The notes: a model not told the origin generated them from the letters alone. DNA of 43,915 nt from JALHST01 sp038316335 (GCA_038316335.1 JBBQAM010000034.1:1-43915); one strand, 5' to 3'. Numbered from the stretch's first letter, positions 18,414-27,536 are shown. Made by a program: numbers and translations.

Positions 18414-19571
18414 ATGCACAAATTCGTATTAAACAACCGGTCAAAGCTCCCCAATGTAAAAACGACCATTTTTACTACTGTAGGTAACTTGGCAAGAAAA
18501 CATGGTGCCATCGACTTATCACAAGGCTTCCCCAATTTCGAGGCCGACCCCATATTGATCGACTTGGTAACCAAATCAATGAAAGAAGGACATAACCAAT
18601 ACGCCCCTATGCAGGGTTATTATGGCCTGCGGGAAACCATTGCGGAAAAGATTTTAAAACTTCATGGACGAAGCTATGACCCAGAAAATGAAATAACCGT
18701 TACGGTTGGGGCCACGGAAGCAATCTACATTGCAATTTCGACTTTTATACATGCCGGGGACGAGGTTCTTGTCTTTAAACCAGCATATGATTGCTATGAG
18801 CCCGCCATTGAAGTAAATGGTGGTAAAGCTGTTCTTATTCAATTAAACAGTCCTGGGTATCGTGTAAACTGGGAAGAATTTCGAAACAAGATTACCAAAA
18901 AAACCCGTATGGTAATCATCAATACTCCGCACAATCCGAGTGGTCAGATTTTTTCCAAAGCCGATATGTTGCAATTGCAAGAAATCTTGCGGCCCACCAA
19001 TATCATTTTGATCAGTGATGAAGTCTACGAACACATCGTTTTCGATGGAGCCGAGCATGAAAGTGCCTCTAGATTTGACGATTTGGCATCACGTAGCTTT
19101 GTATGTGCTTCCTTTGGCAAGACCTTTCATGTGACGGGATGGAAATTGGGCTATTGTGCAGCACCAGCAGAATTGATGCATGAATTCAGAAAAATACATC
19201 AATTTGCCGTTTTCTGTGTTAACCATCCCGTACAACGGGCATTGACAGACTACTTGAAAAACCAAGAACATTATCTTGGCCTTAATGATTTTTACCAGGA
19301 GAAGCGCGATTATTTCCTTTCCCGACTCCAAAATTCGAGATTTCGATTTACGCCGACAAAAGGCACTTACTTTCAGCTTCTGGATTATACTCAATTCACG
19401 GATGAAGGCGATGAAGATTTTGCCCGACGATTGATTATCGACCATCACCTGGCCAGTATTGCCATTTCCTCATTTAATGTCAACCAAAGAGACGACAAGG
19501 TACTCCGATTCTGTTTTGCCAAAACCAAGGAGACTTTGGAACAAGCGGCAGAGATATTATGTTCGCTTTAA
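18414..19571 (+). CDS. PLP-dependent aminotransferase, methionine aminotransferase type
   Basis: Fold-type I class-I/II aminotransferase of 385 residues, most like the YbdL/methionine (KMTB-forming) and kynurenine aminotransferase group. It would transfer the amino group of methionine or an aromatic amino acid to a keto acid in the cytoplasm. Visible cofactor residues are N174 (PHNPSG), D202 and Y205 (SDEVYEH) and the Schiff-base lysine K236 (SFGKTFHVTGWK). The N-terminal DLSQGFPNF motif also fits this group. It starts 27 bases after the Vsr-like gene and may share its transcript. Its stop overlaps the convergent serine hydrolase gene by 4 bases. The substrate is inferred. Confidence 0.9.
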   Translation: MHKFVLNNRSKLPNVKTTIFTTVGNLARKHGAIDLSQGFPNFEADPILIDLVTKSMKEGHNQYAPMQGYYGLRETIAEKILKLHGRSYDPENEITVTVGATEAIYIAISTFIHAGDEVLVFKPAYDCYEPAIEVNGGKAVLIQLNSPGYRVNWEEFRNKITKKTRMVIINTPHNPSGQIFSKADMLQLQEILRPTNIILISDEVYEHIVFDGAEHESASRFDDLASRSFVCASFGKTFHVTGWKLGYCAAPAELMHEFRKIHQFAVFCVNHPVQRALTDYLKNQEHYLGLNDFYQEKRDYFLSRLQNSRFRFTPTKGTYFQLLDYTQFTDEGDEDFARRLIIDHHLASIAISSFNVNQRDDKVLRFCFAKTKETLEQAAEILCSL

Positions 19572-20722
19572 TTAAAAGCGGTCATTACCTTTGTCATGAA
19601 CTCCCCTATTTTATCGGGTTCTAACCATCGTAGGACGACCACAAGATCCTTTGAAGTATCTATGACAATAAAATTCCCCCCAAAACCTGCGGCATAATAA
19701 ATAGATTCGGAAAGCCCTTCCCAATGTGCAGCTCCCTTTTTATTCAGCCACCACATATAGCCATAATTCGAATTGGGAACAGATGGTTCGAGGGCCCTTT
19801 TAATCCAGGTATGGCTGATAAGTTGATCCTCTTTCCATTTACCATCATTTAAGAATAGGAGACCGAATCGCGCCATGTCCTCGGTATTAATAAAAAGGCC
19901 CGCCCCCGAATGGCCACCCCCTGTTACCGATTTCATTTGGATACCGTCAATTTCGGTCCAAGCATGGTCATATCCATACCACCGCCAAGTGGTTGAAGCG
20001 CCGATCTTGTCCATGATTTTTTCCTTAAGTATCATGGGCAAGGGCCTCCGCCAGACATTGGTCAGCGCATAGGCCAAAACGTTCACCCGAACGTCATTAT
20101 ATTCCATGACTGTGCCAGGCTCATTGAGCTTCCTGAATTTCCAATCATCCAGACCGCCTTCCTTGGGCGGACGATCGGCCCAATCTTTCCCGCCCCACAA
20201 TTCGCCTGACCAATCTGAGTTTTGTTGCAATAAATGCTTCCAGGAAATTTTGGCGTTATGTGCTCCATCAAAAGTTCCATCCCATAGATAATCAATCACC
20301 TTATCATCAGAACCCTTGATTAATCCTGCATCCTCAGCCAGTCCTTCCACCGTACTTAAAAAACTCTTAGTGACACTGAAGGTCATATCAACACGTTTGG
20401 TGTCACCCCACTTAGCGATGACATACCCGTTCTTTAAAATCATTCCTGCCGGTCCCCCCCGCTTTTTGGTAGGTCCTTGGATTTCATGATACGGTTCTTT
20501 TTCAAACCCTTTTAAAATGGCAATGCGCAAATCCCTTGAACCACTATACTCATTTGACTCCGCAAAGGATACTGCCGCCTTAAGATGGTCAGCGTTTATT
20601 TTAAAATCCCTCGGAAGCTTTTGTTCCCATTCAGCTTGTGGTTCCGGAAAATAATAAGGAGCTTGCCCTAAGCTCGAGAGGGTCACACAACATAGACAAA
20701 TTAGGCAAATGACATACTTCAT
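19568..20722 (-). CDS. secreted beta-lactamase-family serine hydrolase
   Basis: 384-residue penicillin-binding-protein-like hydrolase with a signal peptide (about 1-19). The active-site SxxK is S116-V-T-K119, a tyrosine motif EYND lies at 207-210, and a GGGHSGAG segment matches the third (KTG/HxG) motif. This is the class C beta-lactamase/D-aminopeptidase/esterase fold. The sequence does not tell whether it acts on peptidoglycan, esters or lactams, and antibiotic resistance should not be assumed. It lies 11 bases after the GNAT gene and is probably translated from the same leftward transcript. It overlaps the end of the aminotransferase gene by 4 bases. Confidence 0.87.
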   Translation of the reverse strand: MKYVICLICLCCVTLSSLGQAPYYFPEPQAEWEQKLPRDFKINADHLKAAVSFAESNEYSGSRDLRIAILKGFEKEPYHEIQGPTKKRGGPAGMILKNGYVIAKWGDTKRVDMTFSVTKSFLSTVEGLAEDAGLIKGSDDKVIDYLWDGTFDGAHNAKISWKHLLQQNSDWSGELWGGKDWADRPPKEGGLDDWKFRKLNEPGTVMEYNDVRVNVLAYALTNVWRRPLPMILKEKIMDKIGASTTWRWYGYDHAWTEIDGIQMKSVTGGGHSGAGLFINTEDMARFGLLFLNDGKWKEDQLISHTWIKRALEPSVPNSNYGYMWWLNKKGAAHWEGLSESIYYAAGFGGNFIVIDTSKDLVVVLRWLEPDKIGEFMTKVMTAFN

Positions 20723-20733
20723 AGAAAAAGTTA

Positions 20734-21264
20734 TTAAGGGTTTAAGGTAGTAAAATCATATCGCATCAACCAATCAGTTTGTTTGTCGGTACCGATATAA
20801 TACGGATGGCTTCCAAACTTTGTAAACCCATTTTTTTTATAAAACGAAATGGCTTTCAGGTTTTTTTCCCAAACTCCTAACCAAAGGAATTCTTTTTTAG
20901 GGTCGGCAGCGATTGTTTTGATCCGATCGAGCATCCATTGCCCGATGCCCTTGCCGATGAATTCGGCCACTACATAAATACGTTCCAATTCGATGGATTG
21001 TGGGAGCTGAATATCGGTCTGTGCATCATTTCTATTTAATTTGAAATAACCTACCAGCATCTCATCCTGATACACAAAATAAAAATCAGTATCCAAATCC
21101 ATGAGTTCGTCGCGTAACTTGGGAGGGGTGAGCGAAAAATCCAAATAATTCTTAAAATCAATTGGGTCGTTGTCTTTTTCGAAAGCAGTTATGAAGGTAG
21201 CACGGGATATCTCCGCCAGGTCATGTAAAGAATCCAAACCGCATTTTCTTAATTGTAGATTCAT
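20734..21264 (-). CDS. GNAT-family N-acetyltransferase
   Basis: 176-residue cytoplasmic acetyltransferase. The acetyl-CoA pyrophosphate loop is visible as FIGKGIG within motif A (about 93-113, ELERIYVVAEFIGKGIGQWML), followed by a motif B segment LWLGVWEKNLKAISFYKKNGF, typical of the RimI-like branch. The substrate cannot be assigned. It heads a two-gene unit with the serine hydrolase (11-base gap), and an intrinsic terminator at 21361-21394 isolates it from the genes upstream. Confidence 0.88.
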   Translation of the reverse strand: MNLQLRKCGLDSLHDLAEISRATFITAFEKDNDPIDFKNYLDFSLTPPKLRDELMDLDTDFYFVYQDEMLVGYFKLNRNDAQTDIQLPQSIELERIYVVAEFIGKGIGQWMLDRIKTIAADPKKEFLWLGVWEKNLKAISFYKKNGFTKFGSHPYYIGTDKQTDWLMRYDFTTLNP

Positions 21265-21360
21265 AGGCTACTTTAAAGCCTAAAAATAGAGTTTTTTAAA
21301 ATCCTAACACCACTTTTCCAACGTAGATCGAACCGTTTAAAACCAAAGAATAAGGCGCAT

Positions 21361-21394
21361 AAAAAAGGCCACGTTTTATCAACGTGGCCTTTTC
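21361..21394. terminator. bidirectional intrinsic terminator
   Basis: A perfect 9-base stem GGCCACGTT / AACGTGGCC (21367-21375 and 21381-21389) with a 5-base loop is flanked by six A (minus-strand T6) and by TTTT. It lies 18 bases after the stop of the 35-residue ORF and should end that leftward transcript before the GNAT gene. Confidence 0.85.
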
Positions 21395-21412
21395 ACAATA
21401 CAACTTTTAGGA

Positions 21413-21520
21413 TTATAACATAAACAGTTTTCTAGCGAGCATCACTACGCCACTAAAAAAATCGTTTTTGTAGACCTGAATTTCTTCTTGTGCAGGTGCC
21501 TGGTTCATTTGGGCTTCCAT
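21413..21520 (-). CDS. 35-residue small protein, unknown
   Basis: An ATG-started ORF encodes 35 residues: an N-terminal hydrophilic part rich in Gln/Glu (MEAQMNQAPAQEEIQ, then VYKND) and a C-terminal amphipathic/hydrophobic end (FFSGVVMLARKLFML). It ends 18 bases before a strong intrinsic terminator, as expected for a real short gene. No ribosome-binding site is evident, which is normal in this phylum. There is no other candidate gene to explain the terminator in this 418-base interval between GNAT and the CoA-transferase genes. I do not recognise the product; a small membrane-associated protein is possible. It could be a chance ORF inside a longer 3' untranslated region of scoB. Confidence 0.5.
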   Translation of the reverse strand: MEAQMNQAPAQEEIQVYKNDFFSGVVMLARKLFML

Positions 21521-21682
21521 AATCGTACGTTTAGAAAAGTTAGATTTGGGGGTTAACTTTTAATTACCCTATAAATCTATAAAAAACAACGGACGCATAA
21601 ATATTATTGTTGTGAACCCATCAAATTCTGTTGTGAAAAAGAATGGGGTTTCTTTTCGTCGATAAAATGGGATGCTCTAAAT

Positions 21683-22336
21683 TCAAATACTTATCTCCTG
21701 TATCTCCCCTTCAATAATCAGTGTACCCTCAGTCGCTTTTTGAATATCCTCTATTCGCACTCCTGGGGCCCTTTCCAATAATTTAAATCCATCAAGAGTT
21801 ACTTCCAAGACTGCCAGGTTGGTAACGATTTTTTTTACACAGGCAACTCCGGTCAACGGTAAGGTACATCGTTTCAGTAACTTAGAATCTCCTTCACGAT
21901 TGGTATGCATCATAGCAACGATTATATTATCGGCCGATGCCACCAGATCCATTGCCCCGCCCATTCCCTTGACCATTTTTCCTGGAATCTTCCAATTGGC
22001 AATGTCCCCGTTCTCAGAAACTTCCATCGCACCCAATATCGTAAGATCGATATGTTTACCACGGATCATTCCAAAGCTAAGGGCCGAGTCAAAAAAGGAG
22101 GCACCTGGCAAGGTGGTAATGGTCTGCTTTCCAGCATTAATAATATCTGCATCTTCCTCGCCTTCAAAAGGAAAAGGCCCCATACCCAAAACACCATTTT
22201 CACTTTGAAATTCAACGTGAATATCGTCGCGTACAAAATTGGCTACAAGAGTTGGGATCCCTATTCCAAGATTGACATAATAACCGTCCTTAACTTCCTG
22301 GGCAATTCGTTTCGCTATTCCGTTTTTATCAAGCAT
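21683..22336 (-). CDS. scoB: 3-oxoacid CoA-transferase subunit B
   Basis: 217-residue beta subunit of a family I CoA-transferase, probably succinyl-CoA:3-ketoacid (acetoacetate) CoA-transferase in ketone-body or branched-chain amino-acid breakdown. The catalytic glutamate is E46 in the SENG motif, and the GIGIPT glycine loop is at 24-29. It overlaps subunit A by 8 bases, indicating translational coupling. The closely related beta-ketoadipate transferase PcaJ cannot be excluded, but no aromatic-degradation genes are present. Confidence 0.93.
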   Translation of the reverse strand: MLDKNGIAKRIAQEVKDGYYVNLGIGIPTLVANFVRDDIHVEFQSENGVLGMGPFPFEGEEDADIINAGKQTITTLPGASFFDSALSFGMIRGKHIDLTILGAMEVSENGDIANWKIPGKMVKGMGGAMDLVASADNIIVAMMHTNREGDSKLLKRCTLPLTGVACVKKIVTNLAVLEVTLDGFKLLERAPGVRIEDIQKATEGTLIIEGEIQEISI

Positions 22337-23036
22337 GGGGCCGGGATCTTACAGTTCGTTGTTCAATTCGTTTTTCATAGTGTTTTCCCTGAAAAATTCT
22401 TTGCACAAAGATACCTGGTACGTGGATCTGGTTGGGGTCAAGTTGTCCGGCAGGCACCAGCTCCTCGACCTCGACTACGGTTATTTTGGCCGCTCCGCAC
22501 ATACAGGGATTAAAATTCCTCGCCGTCCCCTTGAAAATAAGATTGCCCGCTTCATCTCCCTTCCATGCCTTTATAAATGCAAAATCGGCCTTAAAGGCAG
22601 CCTCAAGCACATACATTTTTCCATTGAATTCGCGGGTTTCCTTACCTTCGGCCACCTCGGTGCCATAACCGGCAGGCGTATAAAACGCTGGGAAGCCCGC
22701 CTGAGCAGCCCGACATTTTTCAGCCAGACTGCCCTGTGGTGTCAACTCTACCTGCAATTCGCCACTTAACATCTGACGTTCAAATTCGGCATTTTCGCCG
22801 ACATAGGAGGAAATCATTTTTTTTATTTGGCGTTTTTTCAACAACAATCCAAGACCAAAGTCATCTACTCCCGCATTGTTCGAAATACAGGTGATATTTT
22901 TAACGCCTAAGCGTACCAATTCGGTGATGGCGTTTTCTGGAATACCGCAAAGTCCAAAACCTCCCAACATGAATGTCATGCCATCCTCGATGCCGTCGAG
23001 TGCCTCTCTAACATTCAAGACTGTCTTAGAAATCAT
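22329..23036 (-). CDS. scoA: 3-oxoacid CoA-transferase subunit A
   Basis: 235-residue alpha subunit, cytoplasmic partner of the downstream beta subunit. The glycine-rich CoA-binding loop GGFGLCGIPENAI is at about 25-37, and family blocks SNNAG and TPAGYGTEVAEGKE are visible. The gene overlaps scoB by 8 bases. It lies 171 bases from the PBP1A gene; I see no clear terminator or consensus promoter in that gap. Confidence 0.93.
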   Translation of the reverse strand: MISKTVLNVREALDGIEDGMTFMLGGFGLCGIPENAITELVRLGVKNITCISNNAGVDDFGLGLLLKKRQIKKMISSYVGENAEFERQMLSGELQVELTPQGSLAEKCRAAQAGFPAFYTPAGYGTEVAEGKETREFNGKMYVLEAAFKADFAFIKAWKGDEAGNLIFKGTARNFNPCMCGAAKITVVEVEELVPAGQLDPNQIHVPGIFVQRIFQGKHYEKRIEQRTVRSRPHA

Positions 23037-23207
23037 AGTTATAAGATATTTAATTAGCCCTTTTTTGGAAGATCATATCAGTGGATTTTCTCTTCCTTAG
23101 TTTTGACCTTAATGGTATCGATCTTTCCAAAGACGCATCCATTTACAGTTGAATATGTCTTAATTCATAGCCGTAAGTCCTTGTAGGCAGCATTTTTTAA
23201 CGGAGGT

Positions 23208-25550
23208 CTAAAAATCAAGATCATCCAAGTCGGCATCCTTTTCGATATCTTTGGCGACCCCCTCACTTGGTGTATCACAATCTATATTTATGCTCATATT
23301 CTCAGGTACCGGAAATTCCCCGTCAGAAATTCCCAAATCCTTATCGGCGTAGTTTTTCTTCATATAAAGCCCCCAGATGGGTAATGCCATTGCTGCCCCT
23401 TGCCCATATAGTATGCTCTTAAAATGTATCGGCTTATCATCGCCCCCAACCCATACACCCGTTACCAAATTGGGGACCATTCCCATAAACCAGCCATCGC
23501 TTTGATTTTGAGTTGTCCCTGTTTTTCCCGCAATTGGGTTCGTGAATTCATACGGATACCCGGTTATGATTTCCTTATAAACCGTAGTGTTCTTGTTGCC
23601 GCTTCCCCTTAACCGAGTACCCGATCCACCATGTGTAACCCCTTCCATCAAATTCACCATAGCATAAGCGACTTCCTTACTTAAAACATCTTTGGTCTCT
23701 GGAACATATTCAAATAAAACGGTTCCATTTTTATCTTCAATACGGGTGACCATAACAGGCTTTACATAAACCCCTTCATTCACGAACATGCCATACGCCC
23801 CGACCATTTCATATACATTGACATCGGCAGTACCCAACGCAATGGAGGGAACTGCGGGGATTTCCCTTGAAAAACCCAGATTGTCCGTAATATTAACCAC
23901 TGCTTTCGGCCCTACCTTATCCATAAGTTGCGCGGTGACCGAATTAACGGAGTTTGCCAATGCATCTTTAAGGGTAAACATTTTACCCGTGTAGGTGCCA
24001 TCCGAATTTTTTGGACACCATGGTTCAGGATTCCCGTGCTTTCCTGCTTCAATGCAATACTGCGTATCCGGTAATTCGTCACAAGGGGATAATCGCAGTT
24101 GGTCGATCGCTGCGGCGTACGTAAAAGGTTTGAATGTAGAACCGGCCTGATGCGCCCCTTGAATTAAATTGTCATACTGAAAATACTTATAATCTACTCC
24201 ACCAACCCAGGCCTTTACGTGGCCTGATTGGGGTTCCATTGACATCATGGCGGTTCTCAAAAATTTTTTGTAATACCGAATAGAATCCATCGGAGTCATA
24301 ATCGTATCCTTTTCATGGGTATCCCTATTCCAATCAAAAACGGTCATCTCGGTTTTTTTGGTAAAAGATTCCCGAATTTCCTTTTCAGATTTTCCTTCCT
24401 CTTTCATTATCCTCCAGCGTTCAGAACGTTTCATAGAAGTTTCCATAATCTTGTCGATCTCGCTTTTGGAAACATCCACAAAAGGTGCTGTACTATTGCG
24501 ATCTGGAGTATTTTGATGAAAAAATTCGGCCTGCAATCGCTTCATATGCTGGCTCACTGCATCCTCGGCATTGCGCTGCATACGCGAATCGATCGTGGTA
24601 TAGATACGCAGGCCATCAAGATAGAGGTTCCATTGATCGCGTTCGCCTTGTAAAGCAGGTTTTGGGTTCTTAGAGATCCAATCTTTCATAAATCCCTGCA
24701 GATACATCCTAAAATAGGTCGCAATGCCCTCCCGATGGTTTTCAGGATTATAATTGACATCCATTTTTAACGCCTGCAAGGAATCTTTTTCAGCTTCAGT
24801 GATAAAGTCATATTTGGCCATTTGTGACAAAACGAAGTTTCGCCGTTGTAAGACCAAGGCTTCACGGCGTAAAGGATTGTACAATGATGAATTATTCAAC
24901 ATGCCCACTAACATCGCTGATTCTTCCTGTTTTAGTTTTATGGGCTCTTTACCAAAATAAATCCGAGAGGCCGAACGGATCCCATCGGCATTGTTCCCAA
25001 AATCATATTGATTAAGATACATTTGAAGGATTTCCTCTTTGGTATATTGTCTTTCCAAACGCAGGGCAATGACCCATTCCTTCACCTTTTGTATAATCCG
25101 GTCTACTTTACTGGCAGAGGCCCTTTCGGTGAATAATAATTTTGACAATTGCTGTGATATGGTACTCGCTCCACCACGTGTACCCAAGAAGACCAAGGCG
25201 CGTAAGGTTCCCCGTGCATCAACGCCCGCGTGGTCGAAAAATCGTATGTCCTCGGTGGCGATTAAAGCTTCAATCAGGTTTTGGGGGATATCCTTGAATT
25301 TAATGGGAGTCCTATTATCATCGAGATAAAATTTACCCAAGGTCTGATTATCGGAAGAAATAATTTCAGAGGCCAGATTGGTCTGTGGGTTTTCCAAGGT
25401 TTCAAATGTTGGCAATTCGCCAAAAGCTCCCCAAGAGGCTAGCAGGAATACCAATACAATAGAAGCAATTCCCACGCCAAACAAAATCCAAAACCATTTT
25501 ATGAATTTCCGATTGCCAGTTCCCGGTTTTTTCTTCGCGGCCTTTGCCAT
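23208..25550 (-). CDS. class A penicillin-binding protein (PBP1A type)
   Basis: Bifunctional peptidoglycan synthase of 780 residues anchored by one transmembrane helix (about 18-40). The GT51 glycosyltransferase domain (about 60-240) has catalytic E100 in EDIRFFDHAGVD and the GGASTISQQLSKLLF motif. The transpeptidase domain (about 430-745) has S471-T-F-K474, SVN at 534-536 and KTGT at 676-679. A charged stretch between the domains (about 340-425) is rich in Lys/Glu. A short acidic tail ends the protein. It lies 4 bases after gldH in an operon ricT-gldH-PBP1A, linking wall synthesis with a gliding lipoprotein. Confidence 0.95.
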   Translation of the reverse strand: MAKAAKKKPGTGNRKFIKWFWILFGVGIASIVLVFLLASWGAFGELPTFETLENPQTNLASEIISSDNQTLGKFYLDDNRTPIKFKDIPQNLIEALIATEDIRFFDHAGVDARGTLRALVFLGTRGGASTISQQLSKLLFTERASASKVDRIIQKVKEWVIALRLERQYTKEEILQMYLNQYDFGNNADGIRSASRIYFGKEPIKLKQEESAMLVGMLNNSSLYNPLRREALVLQRRNFVLSQMAKYDFITEAEKDSLQALKMDVNYNPENHREGIATYFRMYLQGFMKDWISKNPKPALQGERDQWNLYLDGLRIYTTIDSRMQRNAEDAVSQHMKRLQAEFFHQNTPDRNSTAPFVDVSKSEIDKIMETSMKRSERWRIMKEEGKSEKEIRESFTKKTEMTVFDWNRDTHEKDTIMTPMDSIRYYKKFLRTAMMSMEPQSGHVKAWVGGVDYKYFQYDNLIQGAHQAGSTFKPFTYAAAIDQLRLSPCDELPDTQYCIEAGKHGNPEPWCPKNSDGTYTGKMFTLKDALANSVNSVTAQLMDKVGPKAVVNITDNLGFSREIPAVPSIALGTADVNVYEMVGAYGMFVNEGVYVKPVMVTRIEDKNGTVLFEYVPETKDVLSKEVAYAMVNLMEGVTHGGSGTRLRGSGNKNTTVYKEIITGYPYEFTNPIAGKTGTTQNQSDGWFMGMVPNLVTGVWVGGDDKPIHFKSILYGQGAAMALPIWGLYMKKNYADKDLGISDGEFPVPENMSINIDCDTPSEGVAKDIEKDADLDDLDF

Positions 25551-25554
25551 ATTC

Positions 25555-26040
25555 CTACTTATTACTTTTTACTATTTCGTAACCTACGTCGGTAATTCCA
25601 TTTAAATTTGAGATCCCATCGACTTGCCCATTCTTTCGCATGGCTTGTGATAAACGAAGGGTATATACCCCAGATAACGGAAAAACGATGTTTTCCTTGT
25701 ACCACAACTTATTTTCTTTAATACTCCCAGCTCCCTTGCCCAACCATTGCCCATCGGGCAATGCCATTTCATATTCCAAGGTATCGGTAAGGGTCTCTCC
25801 TGTGGGGATATCGAGTTCTGCAATCAAAAAAAGATTATTATACGGAAAGTCGTTATCATTTCGGACATTAATAAAAATATCATGTTTTTGAAGGGTATCT
25901 ATGTCCGAAAAAGTAAATGCAACAATACTATCCCTATTCCAAGAGCCCCCGGGAATGGTATGAAACCCGGACTTTATAATGGTATCGTCACAAGCGATCA
26001 AGAGTATCACAAGCACAAGGGAGACCAAAATTCTACGCAT
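25555..26040 (-). CDS. gldH: gliding motility lipoprotein GldH
   Basis: 161-residue lipoprotein of the gliding/type IX secretion-linked set of Bacteroidota. A longer in-frame extension up to 26313 is a basic, low-quality sequence inside the upstream gene. I choose the ATG at 26038-26040, because it yields a signal peptide with lipobox LIAC (C17), followed by DDTIIKSGFHTIPGGSWNRD, which I recognise as GldH. The start overlaps the end of ricT by 8 bases. GldH is needed for gliding in Flavobacterium johnsoniae, where its biochemical role is unknown. The rest is a beta-rich domain (about 35-150). Confidence 0.88.
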   Translation of the reverse strand: MRRILVSLVLVILLIACDDTIIKSGFHTIPGGSWNRDSIVAFTFSDIDTLQKHDIFINVRNDNDFPYNNLFLIAELDIPTGETLTDTLEYEMALPDGQWLGKGAGSIKENKLWYKENIVFPLSGVYTLRLSQAMRKNGQVDGISNLNGITDVGYEIVKSNK

Positions 26041-27244
26041 TATTTGAACGTTTGTTTTTAGGGTTCCTTCTTTTCTTAGGGTGGTTTTGGCCGGTAACCG
26101 CGTTCCCTTTTTTATTGTTACCCCGGTTGCGATTTTTGTTCCTCGATCGTTTCGGACGGTCGAATCGTGTAAGACTGTCCTGCCCGACCGCTTTTTCGAA
26201 AACAATCTTTTCCTCTTCGATATTTTCGACCGCGTATTCCTCCAGACTGGCCACCTTGATCTTATTTTTATTTTTCTCCAAGATTTCGTGTACCTGCTCT
26301 TTGGAGAGTACATGCCAATTGGCAGGATCTTCCTTGTAGGAAAACCAAAGGGTTGCCTTAAAAATATCCGTTTTTTGGCAAAATGCCAATCCTTTTTCGG
26401 TCTGTAGCTTGGTCTCGGAAGAAGGAAAATCCTTTAGGGCATCTAAATAGACATCCAATTCATAGTTCAAACAACACTTCAGCTTTCCACACTGACCCGC
26501 CAACTTCTGAGGATTCAAGGATAGTTGTTGATATCGTGCTGCCGAGGTACTGACCGACCTAAAATCGGTTAGCCATGTCGAACAACAAAGTTCCCTTCCA
26601 CAAGACCCAATACCCCCTAACCGCTGTGCTTCCTGTCGATATCCTATCTGGCGCATTTCAATACGGATGCCAAATGCCTTTGCCATATCCTTTATCAATT
26701 GTCGAAAATCAACACGTTCTTCGGCCGTGTAATAGAAGGTGGCTTTTGAACCATCCCCTTGAAATTCAACATCGGAAATTTTCATTTGAAGCTTGAGGAT
26801 TATCGCGATTTCACGGGCCCTCTTTTTTATTTCTTCCTCCCTATCACGGCACTTTTGCCAAATGTCAATATCCTTTTGGCTTGCCTTTCTATAAATTTTG
26901 GGGAGTTCAGGATTGTTGAAATCCTCTTTTTTGCGCTTCATCTGAACCTTTACCAATTCCCCAGCAAGGGTTACCATGCCAATATCATGGCCCGAAACAG
27001 CCTGAGTGGCAACAACATCGCCAATCGAGAGCGAGAGATTCTCCGAATTCCTAAAAAATTCCTTTCTGCTATTTTTAAAACGGACTTCCACGCAATCAAA
27101 TGGTTTTTCCCCATCGGGGATCGACATGTTGGAAAGCCAATCAAAAACCGTTAATTTATTACAGCCATCCGTACCGCAAGTCCCATTGTTCTTGCAACCT
27201 CGTGGTTGTCCATCCTTAGCGGTCGAGCAACTGCTACAACCCAT
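26033..27244 (-). CDS. ricT: PSP1-domain protein of the RicT/YaaT family
   Basis: 403-residue cytoplasmic protein. In Bacillus, RicT (YaaT) is part of an iron-sulfur-containing complex that affects RNase Y and sporulation; the flavobacterial role is unknown. The N-terminus carries C3, C6, C17, C23 and C28. The PSP1 core (about 45-290) has the conserved GSCGRELCC (C215, C220, C221) and QCGKLKCCLNY (C252, C257, C258) clusters. A strongly basic, Asn/Lys/Arg-rich tail (about 355-403) suggests RNA or nucleic-acid contact. It is the first gene of the ricT-gldH-PBP1A unit, overlapping gldH by 8 bases. Confidence 0.9.
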   Translation of the reverse strand: MGCSSCSTAKDGQPRGCKNNGTCGTDGCNKLTVFDWLSNMSIPDGEKPFDCVEVRFKNSRKEFFRNSENLSLSIGDVVATQAVSGHDIGMVTLAGELVKVQMKRKKEDFNNPELPKIYRKASQKDIDIWQKCRDREEEIKKRAREIAIILKLQMKISDVEFQGDGSKATFYYTAEERVDFRQLIKDMAKAFGIRIEMRQIGYRQEAQRLGGIGSCGRELCCSTWLTDFRSVSTSAARYQQLSLNPQKLAGQCGKLKCCLNYELDVYLDALKDFPSSETKLQTEKGLAFCQKTDIFKATLWFSYKEDPANWHVLSKEQVHEILEKNKNKIKVASLEEYAVENIEEEKIVFEKAVGQDSLTRFDRPKRSRNKNRNRGNNKKGNAVTGQNHPKKRRNPKNKRSNNA

Positions 27245-27311
27245 ATTTTGTATCTTGATTCAACAAAAACCATTGGTTTTCGTAGAAAAAGGTTCATATT
27301 AAACTTAAACG

Positions 27312-27347
27312 TAAAGATAGTATAATTTGTGCTGGAAAGAAAGTCAA
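27312..27347 (-). promoter_or_regulatory. ricT: probable promoter of the ricT-gldH-PBP1A unit
   Basis: On the minus strand TTGACT (27342-27347) and TATACT (27319-27324) are separated by 17 bases, which resembles an E. coli sigma-70 promoter; overlapping it is TATCTTTA (27312-27319), one base from the Bacteroidota -7 consensus but 25 bases from the TTG. Either reading gives a leader of about 60-70 bases before the ricT ATG. Confidence 0.4.
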
Positions 27348-27536
27348 CAGCTACCAGTATTCTTCCGTGGCCGCTATAGAACACTGCAAAACAATTGAAT
27401 GGTACAACGCATGCAAGGTGTTAACCATACTAAAATACCCTAGAAGACCTTCCGCTTTTTGAGTGTTATTCGCACCATCGCACATGATCAGGGATTACAA
27501 ATCAAGGACGCTTCACATATGATCGCTACGCTTGCC

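Noticed and set aside
26041..26313. N-terminal extension of gldH by about 91 codons
   Set aside because: The extension is very basic and low-complexity, lies in another frame of ricT, and would bury the lipoprotein signal.
27151..27384. 77-codon minus-strand ORF overlapping the ricT start
   Set aside because: It overlaps the ricT 5' region in another frame and contains the ricT promoter; no family character.
27390..27435. Imperfect inverted repeat ATGGTACAAC...GTTAACCAT between trhO and ricT
   Set aside because: A mismatch, a short stem and no T-tract; possible by chance.
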